A DNA stretch of 64,000 nt from Niastella soli (GTDB taxonomy: Bacteria; Bacteroidota; Bacteroidia; Chitinophagales; Chitinophagaceae). The notes under the pieces were generated by a model. It was given only the letters and a program-made list of their open reading frames with translations. It was not told where the DNA came from and made no database searches. The stretch is from the NCBI RefSeq assembly GCF_017742245.1, contig NZ_JAGHKO010000011.1:708518-772517 (forward strand), read 5' to 3'. Both the position numbers and the translations under genes were made by a program. Shown in pieces: positions 26,001-35,429 of this stretch (position 1 is the first letter of the stretch; each line of letters opens with the position of its first letter).

Positions 26001-27980
26001 ATGAACCATCTGCTTATAAAATCACTTACGGTATCGGCATGCGCCATGCTGTTGTTTACAAGATGTAAAAAAGTGCTGGATGAAGAGCCACGCAGTATTT
26101 ATACACCCGAATTTTTCAAAACAGAGAAAGGCGTGCAGGGGGGGATCTCCTCTCAATATGCGCACCTTCGCTATATATACGGACAACCCTATTATTATAA
26201 TACCCTGGAAACCGGCACCGACGAATATACCTATGCCCAGAGTGCTGATCAGAATTTTAAGGATGTTGATTTAAGTGGGGTGGGTAATTTAACAGCCGCC
26301 AGTAGCCGCTCTGATGCCTTATGGGGAACCGCTTTCTCAAACATCAATACGGCTAGTGGTATTATTGAAAACGCCGCGGCAGTAGGCACTGTCTCCGCTT
26401 CACTGATTGCGGAAGCCAGATTCTTCCGCGCCTTTGACTATTTTCTGCTGGTGCAAACTTTTGGCGGCGTGCCATTAGACCTGGGATCAGGCGAATTGAA
26501 ATTTAATATCACAGCCTCAAGAAAATCAGTACGCAATACGGTACCTGAAGTATATACCAAAGCTGTATTCCCCGACCTGCTGCAGGCGATCAATGATTTG
26601 CCCGATGCGCCCAGGGTTACCGGTGGAGTTACCAAAAACGTTGCCCGGTTGTACCTGTCAAAAGCGTATTTGACGTATGGCTGGTGGTTGCAAAATCCAA
26701 ACAACATCCCTACTTATCCGGCAGCCAACAGAACCGATCCGGATGGCCACGATGCACCATGGTATTTTCAAAAGGCCTATGATATAGCTGTTCAGGGGAT
26801 CTCCAATCCCGGTTCATATGGCCTTGAAAACACATTTTATGATGTGCATGTAGGTGGCAATGATCGCAATAAAGAAATGCTCCTGTATGCTGACCATACA
26901 CAGGAAAGCGAGTTTTATAATGGCGCCTGTTTGAGTTGCTTTGATTCAGAATCGGGCAATGGCAGAAATGCTGCCGTTTGGATGGTGACCTTTAACTATA
27001 CGGTTATCAGAAGTGCGCCCAATGCAACTGGCGACGGTACGGCCGTAAGTTCCGTGCAACGCGAAGCCGCCCAGCCGTTAGGGCGTCCTTATGTCCGGAT
27101 GTGCCCGACCATTGGCGCTATTTCGAATACGTTTGCCGAAAAAACGCTGGATTCCCGTTATGATGGTACATTCAGCACCGTATACAGAGGCAACTGGCCT
27201 AAAGGTGGTGCAACTAACGCTACGCTTTACAATGCGAATGATATGCCGGTTACACCCGGTCAGCCTGTATTGAGCTTCCTGGAGTATGAATCACAGGCGG
27301 CAGGTATCACCTATCCTACCGGCGCTACTTTTAGCGGCAAAACATCCAATGCAGTAGGTGCGGGTGTATTGCCAAACCGGGCAGATTTTGTGATCTCTCC
27401 CCGTGGTATCAGCAGAATTGTATTCCCCGGTTTATGGAAAATGGGCGTATACAGAACAGATAACGGCACCGGGTTGGGGCAACCGAACGCCACCAGCACC
27501 CGTCCATTCAAGATTGCCAAATTCTCTGAATTCTATTTAATAGCTGCCGAAGCTGCTGTTAAAGGCGCCACTCCAGTAGCAGGTAAAAGCGCCCGGGAAC
27601 TAATCAATGTATTGCGTGCAAGAGCAGGTAAGTGGAAATTCTCTAACAAGGACAACGCCGCATTTGTAGCAGACAACAGTGCTGCCATGACCGCTGCCAC
27701 TCCGGCCTCTATCGACATTAATTATGTTCTGGCAGAACGTTCGCGCGAATATTTCGGGGAAGGCCAGCGCTGGTTCGATCTGGTGCGTACTCAAAAGTGG
27801 AATGAGCTTGCCGGTTCTTATGAAATTGGTGGCACCGCTTACGGAAACCATACACCTCAAACCGTTACCCGCACCATTGAAGCTAAACATTACCTGCGGC
27901 CAATTCCGCAGGCTCAGCTCGATGGGATGGAAGCGACAGCCGAAGAAAAAGCGGCCTATCAAAATCCAGGTTATCAGTAG
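26001..27980 (+). CDS. SusD/RagB-family nutrient-binding lipoprotein
   Basis: A 659-residue protein with a lipoprotein signal peptide (Cys22 in LLFTRCKKVLDEEPRSIY). It starts 12 bases after SusC. The SusD landmarks are visible: EPRSIYTPEFFKTEKGVQGGISSQYAHLR, the ARFFRAFDYFLLVQTFGGVPL stretch near residues 138-158, and the C-terminal VLAERSREYFGEGQRWFDLVRTQKW with RPIPQAQLDG near the end. SusD is the surface lid that binds substrate over the SusC barrel. It is on the longer side for the family. A terminator follows at 28003. Confidence 0.95.
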   Translation: MNHLLIKSLTVSACAMLLFTRCKKVLDEEPRSIYTPEFFKTEKGVQGGISSQYAHLRYIYGQPYYYNTLETGTDEYTYAQSADQNFKDVDLSGVGNLTAASSRSDALWGTAFSNINTASGIIENAAAVGTVSASLIAEARFFRAFDYFLLVQTFGGVPLDLGSGELKFNITASRKSVRNTVPEVYTKAVFPDLLQAINDLPDAPRVTGGVTKNVARLYLSKAYLTYGWWLQNPNNIPTYPAANRTDPDGHDAPWYFQKAYDIAVQGISNPGSYGLENTFYDVHVGGNDRNKEMLLYADHTQESEFYNGACLSCFDSESGNGRNAAVWMVTFNYTVIRSAPNATGDGTAVSSVQREAAQPLGRPYVRMCPTIGAISNTFAEKTLDSRYDGTFSTVYRGNWPKGGATNATLYNANDMPVTPGQPVLSFLEYESQAAGITYPTGATFSGKTSNAVGAGVLPNRADFVISPRGISRIVFPGLWKMGVYRTDNGTGLGQPNATSTRPFKIAKFSEFYLIAAEAAVKGATPVAGKSARELINVLRARAGKWKFSNKDNAAFVADNSAAMTAATPASIDINYVLAERSREYFGEGQRWFDLVRTQKWNELAGSYEIGGTAYGNHTPQTVTRTIEAKHYLRPIPQAQLDGMEATAEEKAAYQNPGYQ

Positions 27981-28002
27981 TAGACATATAGCATAGTTTG
28001 AA

Positions 28003-28037
28003 AAAGGGACTGTCGAAAGACGGTCTCTTTCTTTTTT
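28003..28037 (+). terminator. Terminator of the SusC/SusD operon
   Basis: A 12-bp stem (28003-28014 with 28019-28030, two G-T pairs), GAAA tetraloop, followed by CTTTTTT. Confidence 0.8.
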
Positions 28038-28053
28038 ATGGAGTGCTGGGGAG

Positions 28054-28122
28054 GTTGATAGGGGTGATAGAGTTGATAAGGTTGATAGTGGATAGGAAGA
28101 AGGGGGTTGATAAGTTGATAGG
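28054..28122 (+). repeat. 9-bp-period repeat, second copy of the GTTGATAGG family
   Basis: Units GTTGATAGG, GGTGATAGA, GTTGATAAG and GTTGATAGT begin at 28054, 28063, 28072 and 28081, and two further GTTGATA copies occur at 28106 and 28114. It sits right after a terminator between convergent genes. The same unit forms the hairpin at 22308. Confidence 0.7.
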
Positions 28123-28140
28123 TTAAGCAGGAAAGCTTGT

Positions 28141-28530
28141 TCAGAACCTTCGTTTGTATGAATTAACCAGCTTTATGATTTTCCATCGTCCTTCATGCAA
28201 TTGAAAATTCATCTCATGGCGTTCGCCAAGTATTTCATCATCATCAAGCGCGCCTTCATCAGTAATCGATAAAATACATTCTTTGGCTGATACGGGTTGT
28301 ATGGTAATACTATAACGTTTGTTTCCTCCTGCTGGCTGTGAAATATTGGGGAAGAAATGACCGGCAATTGACTCTGGTGTTTTAGCCCAGGCTTCCTTGT
28401 TTAGTTGTCCGGTCACAATGGAATTATTTAGTGAATCAAGATATTTCTGCTTTGCAGGAGAAGATGACGTGTACGTATCGCCACAGGAGATCATAACGAG
28501 TAGGGACAGGTATAATAAAGGTTGTTTCAT
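28141..28530 (-). CDS. Small lipoprotein of unknown function
   Basis: A 129-residue protein from the ATG at 28530 (MKQPLLYLSLLVMISCGDTYTSS), which gives a classic lipoprotein signal with the lipobox VMISC. The frame extends 12 codons further upstream, but that part adds no function. The mature protein has a helix (KQKYLDSLNNSIVTGQLNKEAW) and a C-terminal strand set (ECILSITDEGALDDDEILGERHEMNFQLHEGRWKIIKLVNSYKRRF) that recalls NTF2/DUF-type folds. I cannot name a family. It is convergent with SusD, separated by the 9-bp repeat. Confidence 0.6.
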   Translation of the reverse strand: MKQPLLYLSLLVMISCGDTYTSSSPAKQKYLDSLNNSIVTGQLNKEAWAKTPESIAGHFFPNISQPAGGNKRYSITIQPVSAKECILSITDEGALDDDEILGERHEMNFQLHEGRWKIIKLVNSYKRRF

Positions 28531-28656
28531 GGTAAGTTGATTGTGAAAGCCGTTATAAATTAACAAAATAAAAAAAGAACGCTGAAATAATTAACTCAAT
28601 GAGCCTGATATTTTATTGCGTATATTTAGGCATAGGAGATAATTGCTATCTGTAAT

Positions 28657-30225
28657 ATGATCACCATGCTACAAAAAAAATTATGTGTCCTTGTACTGAC
28701 TTTCTCCCTACTGCTTCTTTTAACCGTACAAGCTAAGTCACAGGACCAGGTAATAAAGGTTGATTCGCTTTACTCCCAGATCTTACAAGAGCAGCGGCTG
28801 CTGCACATAGTTTTTCCTAAAAATTACAATCCTGACGCCACTGATAAATATGAAATCTTGTACTGTCTGGATGATATAGCTGACTTTCTTACTTTATCAT
28901 GGGGCATGTTGCAATGGGAAGGGTTTATACCCAAGAATATGATCATGGTGGGCATTACCAATCCCAAGCCAAACGGGGAGAATATGCGGGACAGAGATTT
29001 TACGCCTACAAAAGCCTGGGGAAAAACCGGTGGTGCAGCTAGCTTTCTTTCGTTTGTCAAAAAAGAATTGATCCCATATATCAATAAAAAATATAAAGGT
29101 TCGAACGATGGGAATGTGCTGTATGGTGGGTCGCTTGGAGGCTTATTTGTTATGTACACTTTTTTAAATGATCCGGCGCTTTTTGCCTCCTACATAGCTA
29201 TTGATCCCAGTTTTTGGTGGGACAATTATCTGCTTACCAAAACTGCTGCGGGTAAATTAGACAGTAACAAAGTACTTCACAACACGCTTTATATTGCCGG
29301 CAGAGAAGGGAATGCTTATAAGGAGATGGGGATAGCCGCGATGGACAGTGTGCTTCGCAGAAAAAAACCGGAAGGGCTCGACTGGACTTGCGTTGCCTAT
29401 CGCAATGAGACACACTATTCTACCAACTATAAAGGATTTTGGGACGGACTAAAATTTTCCTATGGTGGCTTTTATGCTTCCACTGGTGGCTATTCTACTT
29501 CCAGAAAAATTGCCATAAAACCAAAAAACGGCATCGTGCTGAAAGACGTTCCCTTTCAGCTGACTTGTTACAACCTGATGGCGGATAAATACCTGCACTA
29601 TACAACGGATGGCACAGAACCCACTTTGTCGTCTCCTACGCTTGCCGGAGATACAACGTCTATTTCACTTGTCAGGGATTCGAAAGTTATAGTAAAATCT
29701 ATAGGGATCAGATCGGAATATAATAAGTTGGATAGCGCCTTTTTTGTTATTGGCAATACTTTAAAATCGATTGCGGAGCCCAAAAATGTAAAGCAGGGTG
29801 GACTGCATTATGCTTACTATCAGGGTGCCTGGGATTCCTTTCCTGATCTTAAAAAAAATAAGCCGGTAAAGCAAGGAATTGCGGATAAAGATTTTGATGT
29901 AAACAAAATCACCAGTGATAAGAATTTTGCCTGTGTTTTAACCGGTTACATTAAGATTGAACAGACAGGATATTATATCCTGGAAATGGGTAACGGAAAC
30001 GATCACTCACGAGTTTACCTAAATGACCGGCAAGTGTTAGGCAATCATTTTATTCGGGATGAAGGGGAGATGTATTTGCTTCCTTTACAAGCGGGGTTTT
30101 ATCCGTTTCGAATTGAATATTTTCATAAAAAAGGGGACGCGGAGCTGGTACCTGTCTACCTAAAACCGGAAGGGAAAGAAGATTTCGCCATACCAGTTGA
30201 GATGTTGTTTAGCAATAACCAATAA
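28657..30225 (+). CDS. Secreted esterase (EstD/IroE-like fold) with C-terminal PA14-like domain
   Basis: A 522-residue protein with a signal peptide ending near QAKSQ (residue 29). Residues about 40-265 form an esterase-D-like alpha/beta hydrolase: Ser159 in GNVLYGGSLGGLF is the nucleophile, and NETHYS gives the likely catalytic histidine. Residues about 285-355 match a chitobiase/Hex C-terminal-like segment (YLHYTTDGTEPTLSSPTLAG). The C-terminal ~150 residues, with YYQGAWDSFPDL, GNGNDHSRVYLNDRQVLG and PLQAGFYPFRIEYFHKKGDAELV, are a PA14-type carbohydrate-binding domain. It is not in the SusCD transcript (opposite neighbour and terminators), but a role in deacylating a glycan or ester substrate is plausible. 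Confidence 0.82.
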   Translation: MITMLQKKLCVLVLTFSLLLLLTVQAKSQDQVIKVDSLYSQILQEQRLLHIVFPKNYNPDATDKYEILYCLDDIADFLTLSWGMLQWEGFIPKNMIMVGITNPKPNGENMRDRDFTPTKAWGKTGGAASFLSFVKKELIPYINKKYKGSNDGNVLYGGSLGGLFVMYTFLNDPALFASYIAIDPSFWWDNYLLTKTAAGKLDSNKVLHNTLYIAGREGNAYKEMGIAAMDSVLRRKKPEGLDWTCVAYRNETHYSTNYKGFWDGLKFSYGGFYASTGGYSTSRKIAIKPKNGIVLKDVPFQLTCYNLMADKYLHYTTDGTEPTLSSPTLAGDTTSISLVRDSKVIVKSIGIRSEYNKLDSAFFVIGNTLKSIAEPKNVKQGGLHYAYYQGAWDSFPDLKKNKPVKQGIADKDFDVNKITSDKNFACVLTGYIKIEQTGYYILEMGNGNDHSRVYLNDRQVLGNHFIRDEGEMYLLPLQAGFYPFRIEYFHKKGDAELVPVYLKPEGKEDFAIPVEMLFSNNQ

Positions 30226-30248
30226 AAGCAGCGCTAACCTGCTGATAA

Positions 30249-30283
30249 ATGAAAAAGGCTCACATTGCTGTGAACCTTTCTTG
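30249..30283. terminator. Terminator between convergent genes
   Basis: AAAGG-TCACA arms with an internal mismatch and flanking A/T runs, between the esterase stop and the stop of the minus-strand glutaminase-like gene. Confidence 0.6.
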
Positions 30284-30303
30284 TATAGTGTTTGTCGAGG
30301 CAT

Positions 30304-32769
30304 TTATTTAACCTTCATGTTATCAGCCAGGATCTTCATAAAGAACCCGCCCACAACACTTCTGGCCTTAAAATTTTCCCGGATACCAGTGATCGCATCG
30401 TAGAAATCGTTTAAGGGAACGCGAGATGCCGTTTCAAGGGAATGCCGGTAAACAGGTGTTATTAGCTTTTCAAATTGGTCTTGTTGCGGAGCGAAAGTGG
30501 CTGTCCATAAGATCCAGTCGTTCTTGGTATAGGTTTTCCGACTATCCAATGGTAAACCGAATTTCTGCTGTTTGGTAAGGTAGTACTGGGTTTCGGTGTC
30601 ATATACCTTTTGTGGGAAAAGACGAAGGTTAAGTACTTTATCCCATATGAGATTGTACTTCTGGCTCCAGGTATCTTTATTATCAAAGGTAAGACTATAA
30701 TGATCGCCAGCGTCTGCCATCTCCATCCATTTGGGGACCATGCTTTCGGCGATCTCGCGGTATTTCTTTGCGGTTGCGGTTTCGCCTAATTGCTCTGCCA
30801 TTTGCGCATAACAGGCGATGGCAACGATTGCCTTTACGGATAAGTTTGCATTCCGTGCCAGGTGACCTGCAAAATCATCCGTGCAAAGTTGGGTTTTGGG
30901 ATCAAGCCCTTCTTTTGTCAGATAGTCAACCCAGGTCGTCAATGTTTTCCAGTGCAGTTTCGCGTAATTGGCATTCCGCTGCATTTTTGCTATTGCCGCT
31001 GTCAGAATGATCATATTGCCTGATTCTTCTACAGGCATAGGCTCCCCATAGGTTTGACCGTTTGCAGCAGGATACGTACCAAGATCGTGTGCTGCCCAGG
31101 GATGGTTGTACTTACCGGTTTCACTGAATTGAAAAATGCCATTTAGCATACCCTGAACCAATTCCGGGTTATATAGCAGGTATAACGGGGCCGATGGATA
31201 AGTTACATCTACCGTGTTGATGAAACCCCCGCTATTGTTCTCCTTGGAAAGCCACAGCATTTCTCCTTTAGGACTTTTTACCAGCGTGTGTGCTGCGATG
31301 CTTTGACGATATGCCAGCGCACAAAGGTGCGCATACTTATTCCCACCAACGTTGGTTGCCTCGGTATTCAGCTCCTTGTTAAAGGCCGCACACTTCTCCA
31401 TAACTGTCTTATATTCTTTCGCTGCATCAGCCAGTTGGCCTTCTATTGTCTGCTTGCCATCATTGTTCCACCAGGGGCGTAGATTGGTGTTGAAATATTG
31501 GATAGAATACAGCTCGTCATATCCAAGCATCATTTGTCGCTCGACAAGGTCTTTCCCTACAGCGCCGAAGGGTAATACTGTGTTTAATGATAGGTGCTTT
31601 CCTGAAGAGGAGGTTGACACTACAGCCCCATTGCTGAAGGCTTTGGCGGCGTCTGAGCTTTTGGTGATAAACTGGAGGGCGCCGAGCGTCTGGGGTACTG
31701 CTACATAAAAATATCCCCAGTCAATTCGCATATCATCTGCGCCCTTTTGTAGAATAGGTTGTTCAACCGTGCCCGTTTTTAAAATTGACAGACCGCCGGC
31801 ATTGTATTTCCGGGTAGACACTAACTGACTAGGCTGGTATACTGCCATGCTTGAGGAAGCACCTAAAAATACTTTTACGTTGTGCTTTTTTTCATCATTG
31901 GCCTTTATGCCATAGGTTATATATGAAACAGGCCGTGTCAGTAACTTCAGATCATTCAGCAACAGCGGAGACGTGAATGTCAGTTTCAGATCTATATTGC
32001 CACATGCAAAGTCATAGGTGGTTTGGGTGGGAGTGATCTCCACATGCTTTTGTTCTGCCAGCGCAATATTGTCCGTATTTTCTTTTACCTTATCTACCAG
32101 TCCAAAGTCCAGGAACCTGCCACCTGCGGTATTTTCCAAATGGATCGCCATAATATTTTGACCGGCTTTAAGGTCAGCTTTATCGATGGGATGATATTGA
32201 AAGGAGTTTGTCCATCCCACTTTATCATATATTTTTTTCCCATTCAAAAAGACTTCGACATTGTCGTCATGGTTCAACTTCAAAAAGAGCTCATTGATGG
32301 CGGCAAGATTTGTTATAGTAAAAGACCTTCTTACCCAGATGTGGTTGGATCTCCAGGTGGTTTTTGCAATCTTTTCATTATCGCCAATAGGAGCCTGGCC
32401 TGATCTCCAGTTGACATCGTTGAAATTCGCCGACGTCCAGTCAGCTGGTGGCTGTGTTTCGGAATAGCGAACTGTATATCCTGTTTCGTCAGAAGCGGTA
32501 ACGATGGTTTTATAGTTGGTCTCAGACTTCCCCATGAATCGGTAGATCCGGCCATCCACATTGACCAATCCTAATAAAGAATTTTCTGCGCCAGTCCAAT
32601 GTTGTGTTGTGGAAGCATTCAACTGATCAGTGGTTGACCAGATACTAAAATAAGTATTATGCGTAATGAGCGGATAAGCGGGTGCCTGTCTTTCCTGAGC
32701 ACAGGTGCTGGTTGTTGCAAAGAGTCCTGTAATTACGGCAAGTGCTTGAATGATGTTCAATTTCGTCAT
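30304..32769 (-). CDS. Exported glutaminase A-like protein (DUF4965/DUF5127/DUF1793 type)
   Basis: An 821-residue protein from the ATG at 32769 (MTKLNIIQALAVITGLFATTSTCAQ), which gives a standard signal peptide; the frame continues 22 codons upstream without added meaning. The N-terminus reads PAYPLITHNTYFSIWSTTDQLN and TQHWTGAENSLLGLVNVDGRIYRFMG, the DUF4964/DUF5127 opening. A jelly-roll-like insert FNDVNWRSGQAPIG to NHDDNVEVFLNGKKIYDKVGW follows. Later the alpha-toroid motifs appear: LWLSKENNSGGFINTVDVTYPSAPL, YNHPWAAHDLGTYP, and LCTDDFAGHLARNANLSVKAIVAIACYA (spread over positions 640-680). Fungal glutaminase A shares this set; Bacteroidetes members are often encoded near SusCD genes. The actual substrate is unproven. 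A galactose-binding-like domain lies between residues ~120 and 240. Confidence 0.8.
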   Translation of the reverse strand: MTKLNIIQALAVITGLFATTSTCAQERQAPAYPLITHNTYFSIWSTTDQLNASTTQHWTGAENSLLGLVNVDGRIYRFMGKSETNYKTIVTASDETGYTVRYSETQPPADWTSANFNDVNWRSGQAPIGDNEKIAKTTWRSNHIWVRRSFTITNLAAINELFLKLNHDDNVEVFLNGKKIYDKVGWTNSFQYHPIDKADLKAGQNIMAIHLENTAGGRFLDFGLVDKVKENTDNIALAEQKHVEITPTQTTYDFACGNIDLKLTFTSPLLLNDLKLLTRPVSYITYGIKANDEKKHNVKVFLGASSSMAVYQPSQLVSTRKYNAGGLSILKTGTVEQPILQKGADDMRIDWGYFYVAVPQTLGALQFITKSSDAAKAFSNGAVVSTSSSGKHLSLNTVLPFGAVGKDLVERQMMLGYDELYSIQYFNTNLRPWWNNDGKQTIEGQLADAAKEYKTVMEKCAAFNKELNTEATNVGGNKYAHLCALAYRQSIAAHTLVKSPKGEMLWLSKENNSGGFINTVDVTYPSAPLYLLYNPELVQGMLNGIFQFSETGKYNHPWAAHDLGTYPAANGQTYGEPMPVEESGNMIILTAAIAKMQRNANYAKLHWKTLTTWVDYLTKEGLDPKTQLCTDDFAGHLARNANLSVKAIVAIACYAQMAEQLGETATAKKYREIAESMVPKWMEMADAGDHYSLTFDNKDTWSQKYNLIWDKVLNLRLFPQKVYDTETQYYLTKQQKFGLPLDSRKTYTKNDWILWTATFAPQQDQFEKLITPVYRHSLETASRVPLNDFYDAITGIRENFKARSVVGGFFMKILADNMKVK

Positions 32770-33010
32770 GTAAATATCATTGTTCAATGAAAAAGAGCGG
32801 TAAAGTAAAGAAATAGCAATTCTGTGATAGACCAATTTGTTTCAATTTTTGTACTATTTGTTTCAAAATGATCAAATAGGACTATAATCCCTTGCGCTGC
32901 GGATGACCCTACACCAGATCTCTCTATATTTACTTTTCACCTATAGCACTTCTAATTTTACCGACGATAATGGATAATAACAAACTTGCTACTAAACCTC
33001 AACGGGCATA
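32770..33010 (-). promoter_or_regulatory. Upstream region of the DUF4965 gene with a 21-bp-spaced direct repeat
   Basis: TTTGTTTCAA occurs at 32836-32845 and 32857-32866 (21 bp apart, two helical turns), about 70-100 bases before the gene's start. It could be an operator; no regulator gene is adjacent. The rest of this stretch shows nothing else. Confidence 0.35.
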
Positions 33011-33043
33011 AAAAATGCTTCCCGATGAAGCGGGAAGCATTTA
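33011..33043 (-). terminator. Intrinsic terminator of the DJ-1/PfpI operon
   Basis: A perfect 12-bp stem (33013-33024 with 33031-33042). On the minus strand it is followed by a T-run, 32 bases after the stop of the PfpI-like gene at 33075. Confidence 0.85.
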
Positions 33044-33074
33044 ATCTGTGACAGTTGATGGTCTAACGGGAAGG

Positions 33075-33899
33075 TTACTTCTTCAACAACCAATTTTCTA
33101 CAGCTCTGGAAAAGTCGGCTACATCAATCGGATGTCTGCTGGTAACCAGATTGCCATCGGTCACTACAGATTGTTCCAGCACGGTTGCACCGGCATTTTT
33201 CAGGTCACTTTGTATATTCCAATAACCGGTAAGTTTTTTCCCTTTAATAATATCAGCAGATGCCAGCACCACCGGTGCATGACAAATAGCTGCAATTAGT
33301 TTTCCTGATCTATTAAAGTCCTGTACAAACCTGATCACATCCTTATCAGCCCGAAGGTTATCCGGATTCCAGGCGCCGCCGGGAATAAATACGGCGTCAT
33401 AATCACTGGCTTTGATCTGGTCTGCCGTGCGATCAAATTTTATCCAACCTACGGGCTGCAGGTATTGGATCGCCATAACGTGGGTTTTTGACATTTCCGG
33501 ATAAGCAAGCCCATATCGCTCAGGAGCCGGGTTGTATTTAGGCGCAACTATATCTACAGTTGCTCCCAATTCCCTGAAATACCATACAGGCCCTGTTAAC
33601 TCAATCTCTTCGAAACCGTCTGCAACAAGCACGGCTATCTTTTTACCTTTTAGTGCCGACTTGTTTTTAACAGGCGTAAAGAAAAAGGCTTTTAAAGCTT
33701 CATTGCCCGGGGCATTTAATAATTTAGATACAGGCATGTTTACAACAGCCGATTGTGTTGACAATTGATCCATAACGGCCAACTCGTTTACATTAATTTC
33801 ACTCATATGTTCAGTATTTACTTTTACCTGAGATTGTACACCAGTTGCTGCAAGCACACTAATAATACCTGCCAGGCCAACCCGATTAAATAGTTTCAT
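33075..33899 (-). CDS. Exported DJ-1/PfpI-family protein
   Basis: A 274-residue protein with a signal peptide (MKLFNRVGLAGIISVLAATGVQSQ). The PfpI-like domain covers about 85-272: GKKIAVLVADGFEEIELTGP with the conserved acidic elbow at 94-98, VFIPGGAWNPDNLR, and the nucleophile Cys206 in AAICHAPVVL. Family members are class I glutamine-amidotransferase-like hydrolases, deglycases or chaperones, usually cytosolic, so export is unusual. It is the last of three minus-strand genes (gap to the upstream gene 38 bases), and ends before a terminator. Confidence 0.85.
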   Translation of the reverse strand: MKLFNRVGLAGIISVLAATGVQSQVKVNTEHMSEINVNELAVMDQLSTQSAVVNMPVSKLLNAPGNEALKAFFFTPVKNKSALKGKKIAVLVADGFEEIELTGPVWYFRELGATVDIVAPKYNPAPERYGLAYPEMSKTHVMAIQYLQPVGWIKFDRTADQIKASDYDAVFIPGGAWNPDNLRADKDVIRFVQDFNRSGKLIAAICHAPVVLASADIIKGKKLTGYWNIQSDLKNAGATVLEQSVVTDGNLVTSRHPIDVADFSRAVENWLLKK

Positions 33900-33937
33900 C
33901 TTTTTGAATTTAATAGTTTATTGATTTGTTTTGAATG

Positions 33938-35347
33938 TTATTCCCGAATAAGGGGCGCAAATTCAATGAGGTTATGGAGCCCATCCTGGAACGGTTGCTT
34001 TTTGATACTTGAATTAAGATAATCGATCACCGGTTTGATGGGCGGAAAGTTCAGGTGATATTGAAAAGCCTCATTGCTTCTGAACTTTTCATAGGTTACA
34101 AACTGGGTATCGTCTTCTTCTAATTGTGATAATTGATAAGTGATCACGCCTGGTTCACTTCTGAATTGGGGCATAGCGATATGGTACACATTCCTGAAAG
34201 TCTCCTGTGTGCCTGCCTTTGCATCCACAAAAAGCATGATGGTAAGCTGACTGTCTGCAGCATTTGCTGTTCTACGCCATTGCTGTTTTGAAATGGGTTC
34301 CAGGTCTTTTATAGTGATGCTTTTTTGTGGCTTCACCAACGCGATCTCTGCTAAGCGACTTATTGCTTTCGATTGCGCGTTGTTTCTTGATTTTGTCCAT
34401 TCCTCATTGCTGACCCACCGCTCAATTACCCACAGTATGGCTGGGTTTTCCTTTTCATAGTAGGCTTCTGCCATGATATTACTTTCGATAGCCATTGCAC
34501 ATGATACGTAATCAGTAACCGCTTTTCTGAACTGATCCTGGTATTCGGATCTTACTTCATAGCGGGTAAGCCTGGCTACCGCATCCTGCTGGCTTAAGAT
34601 TGCCAGCACGGCTTCGCCAACTGCCTTTGCTGATTGCGGATTCTGACCGGTAACCACCCGTTGATCTGTTACCACATGCGATTGCCAAAGACCAGATTTT
34701 TCGAATATGGCTCCCCGCTCAATTAATTTCGACTCTAAAAGAAAAGGGACAGCTTTGTCAAGTTTAACAGCCACCTCTTCTTCATTGCTGAAGGCATTTA
34801 TTTTTTTGCCATCAACCAGGTATTTGCCGTTAGACAATTTGATATTGACAAGGCCTGCCGGGCCATGACAAACTGCGCTTACAACACCGCCGTTCTCATA
34901 GATCTTTGCAGCAATAGAAGCCAATTCCCTATTGTCCTCGAAATCCCACATAGCACCATGGCCACCGACATAATGGATAGCAATATATTGCCCGGGATCA
35001 ATTGCTGAAGGCTTTTGTGTTTTTTCAATTTTTTGTCTGTAAACAGCGTCGTTCCAGAATTTTTTATTGACAGCGTCGCCCAGGTTTAATCCGTCTACAG
35101 GAGCTTTACCACCTTTGGGGCTTACAAAATCAATTTCATAACCGGCATTCGTCAACACCTCCCATGGATGGGCTGCTTCTGCCAGGTAGAATCCTGTTTT
35201 TTCACCAGTATTTCCCTTTTGACTATGGCTGGTTACTACAAATAGAATTTTCTTTTTCATCTTACTTACATTTTGCGCCTTTGTATATGATGTAATTGCC
35301 AGGAGAAAGGTTATTATCAATACAAATGGCCTGTTGGAGTTTGACAT
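33938..35347 (-). CDS. Exported Hsp31-like DJ-1/PfpI domain fused to tandem ABM-like domains
   Basis: A 469-residue protein from the ATG at 35347 (MSNSNRPFVLIITFLLAITSYTKAQ); upstream ATGs at 35365 and 35401 are in frame, but this one gives the cleanest signal peptide. Numbering from 35401, the Hsp31-like domain (about 50-270) has TGFYLAEAAHPWEVL with E75, VGGHGAMWDFEDN and Cys178 in VSAVCHGPAGL, the three landmarks of the cysteine nucleophile site. The C-terminal half carries two antibiotic-biosynthesis-monooxygenase (ABM) type ferredoxin-like domains: one near 280-375 (RYEVRSEYQDQFRKAVTDYV) and one near 390-487 (LTIMLFVDAKAGTQETFRNV). I know of no characterised protein with this architecture. 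It is the middle gene of an exported three-gene operon. Confidence 0.78.
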   Translation of the reverse strand: MSNSNRPFVLIITFLLAITSYTKAQNVSKMKKKILFVVTSHSQKGNTGEKTGFYLAEAAHPWEVLTNAGYEIDFVSPKGGKAPVDGLNLGDAVNKKFWNDAVYRQKIEKTQKPSAIDPGQYIAIHYVGGHGAMWDFEDNRELASIAAKIYENGGVVSAVCHGPAGLVNIKLSNGKYLVDGKKINAFSNEEEVAVKLDKAVPFLLESKLIERGAIFEKSGLWQSHVVTDQRVVTGQNPQSAKAVGEAVLAILSQQDAVARLTRYEVRSEYQDQFRKAVTDYVSCAMAIESNIMAEAYYEKENPAILWVIERWVSNEEWTKSRNNAQSKAISRLAEIALVKPQKSITIKDLEPISKQQWRRTANAADSQLTIMLFVDAKAGTQETFRNVYHIAMPQFRSEPGVITYQLSQLEEDDTQFVTYEKFRSNEAFQYHLNFPPIKPVIDYLNSSIKKQPFQDGLHNLIEFAPLIRE

Positions 35348-35429
35348 CCATGCATTTGCGCTCATTTCATGCTGTTTTAATATTTTTGAATAGACAGCCA
35401 ACAGTGTGCATCATTGGCTGTATAAGATA

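Noticed and set aside
22308-28122. CRISPR array from the short direct repeats
   Set aside because: Units are 9-11 bases with no unique spacers of constant length, and no cas gene is present.
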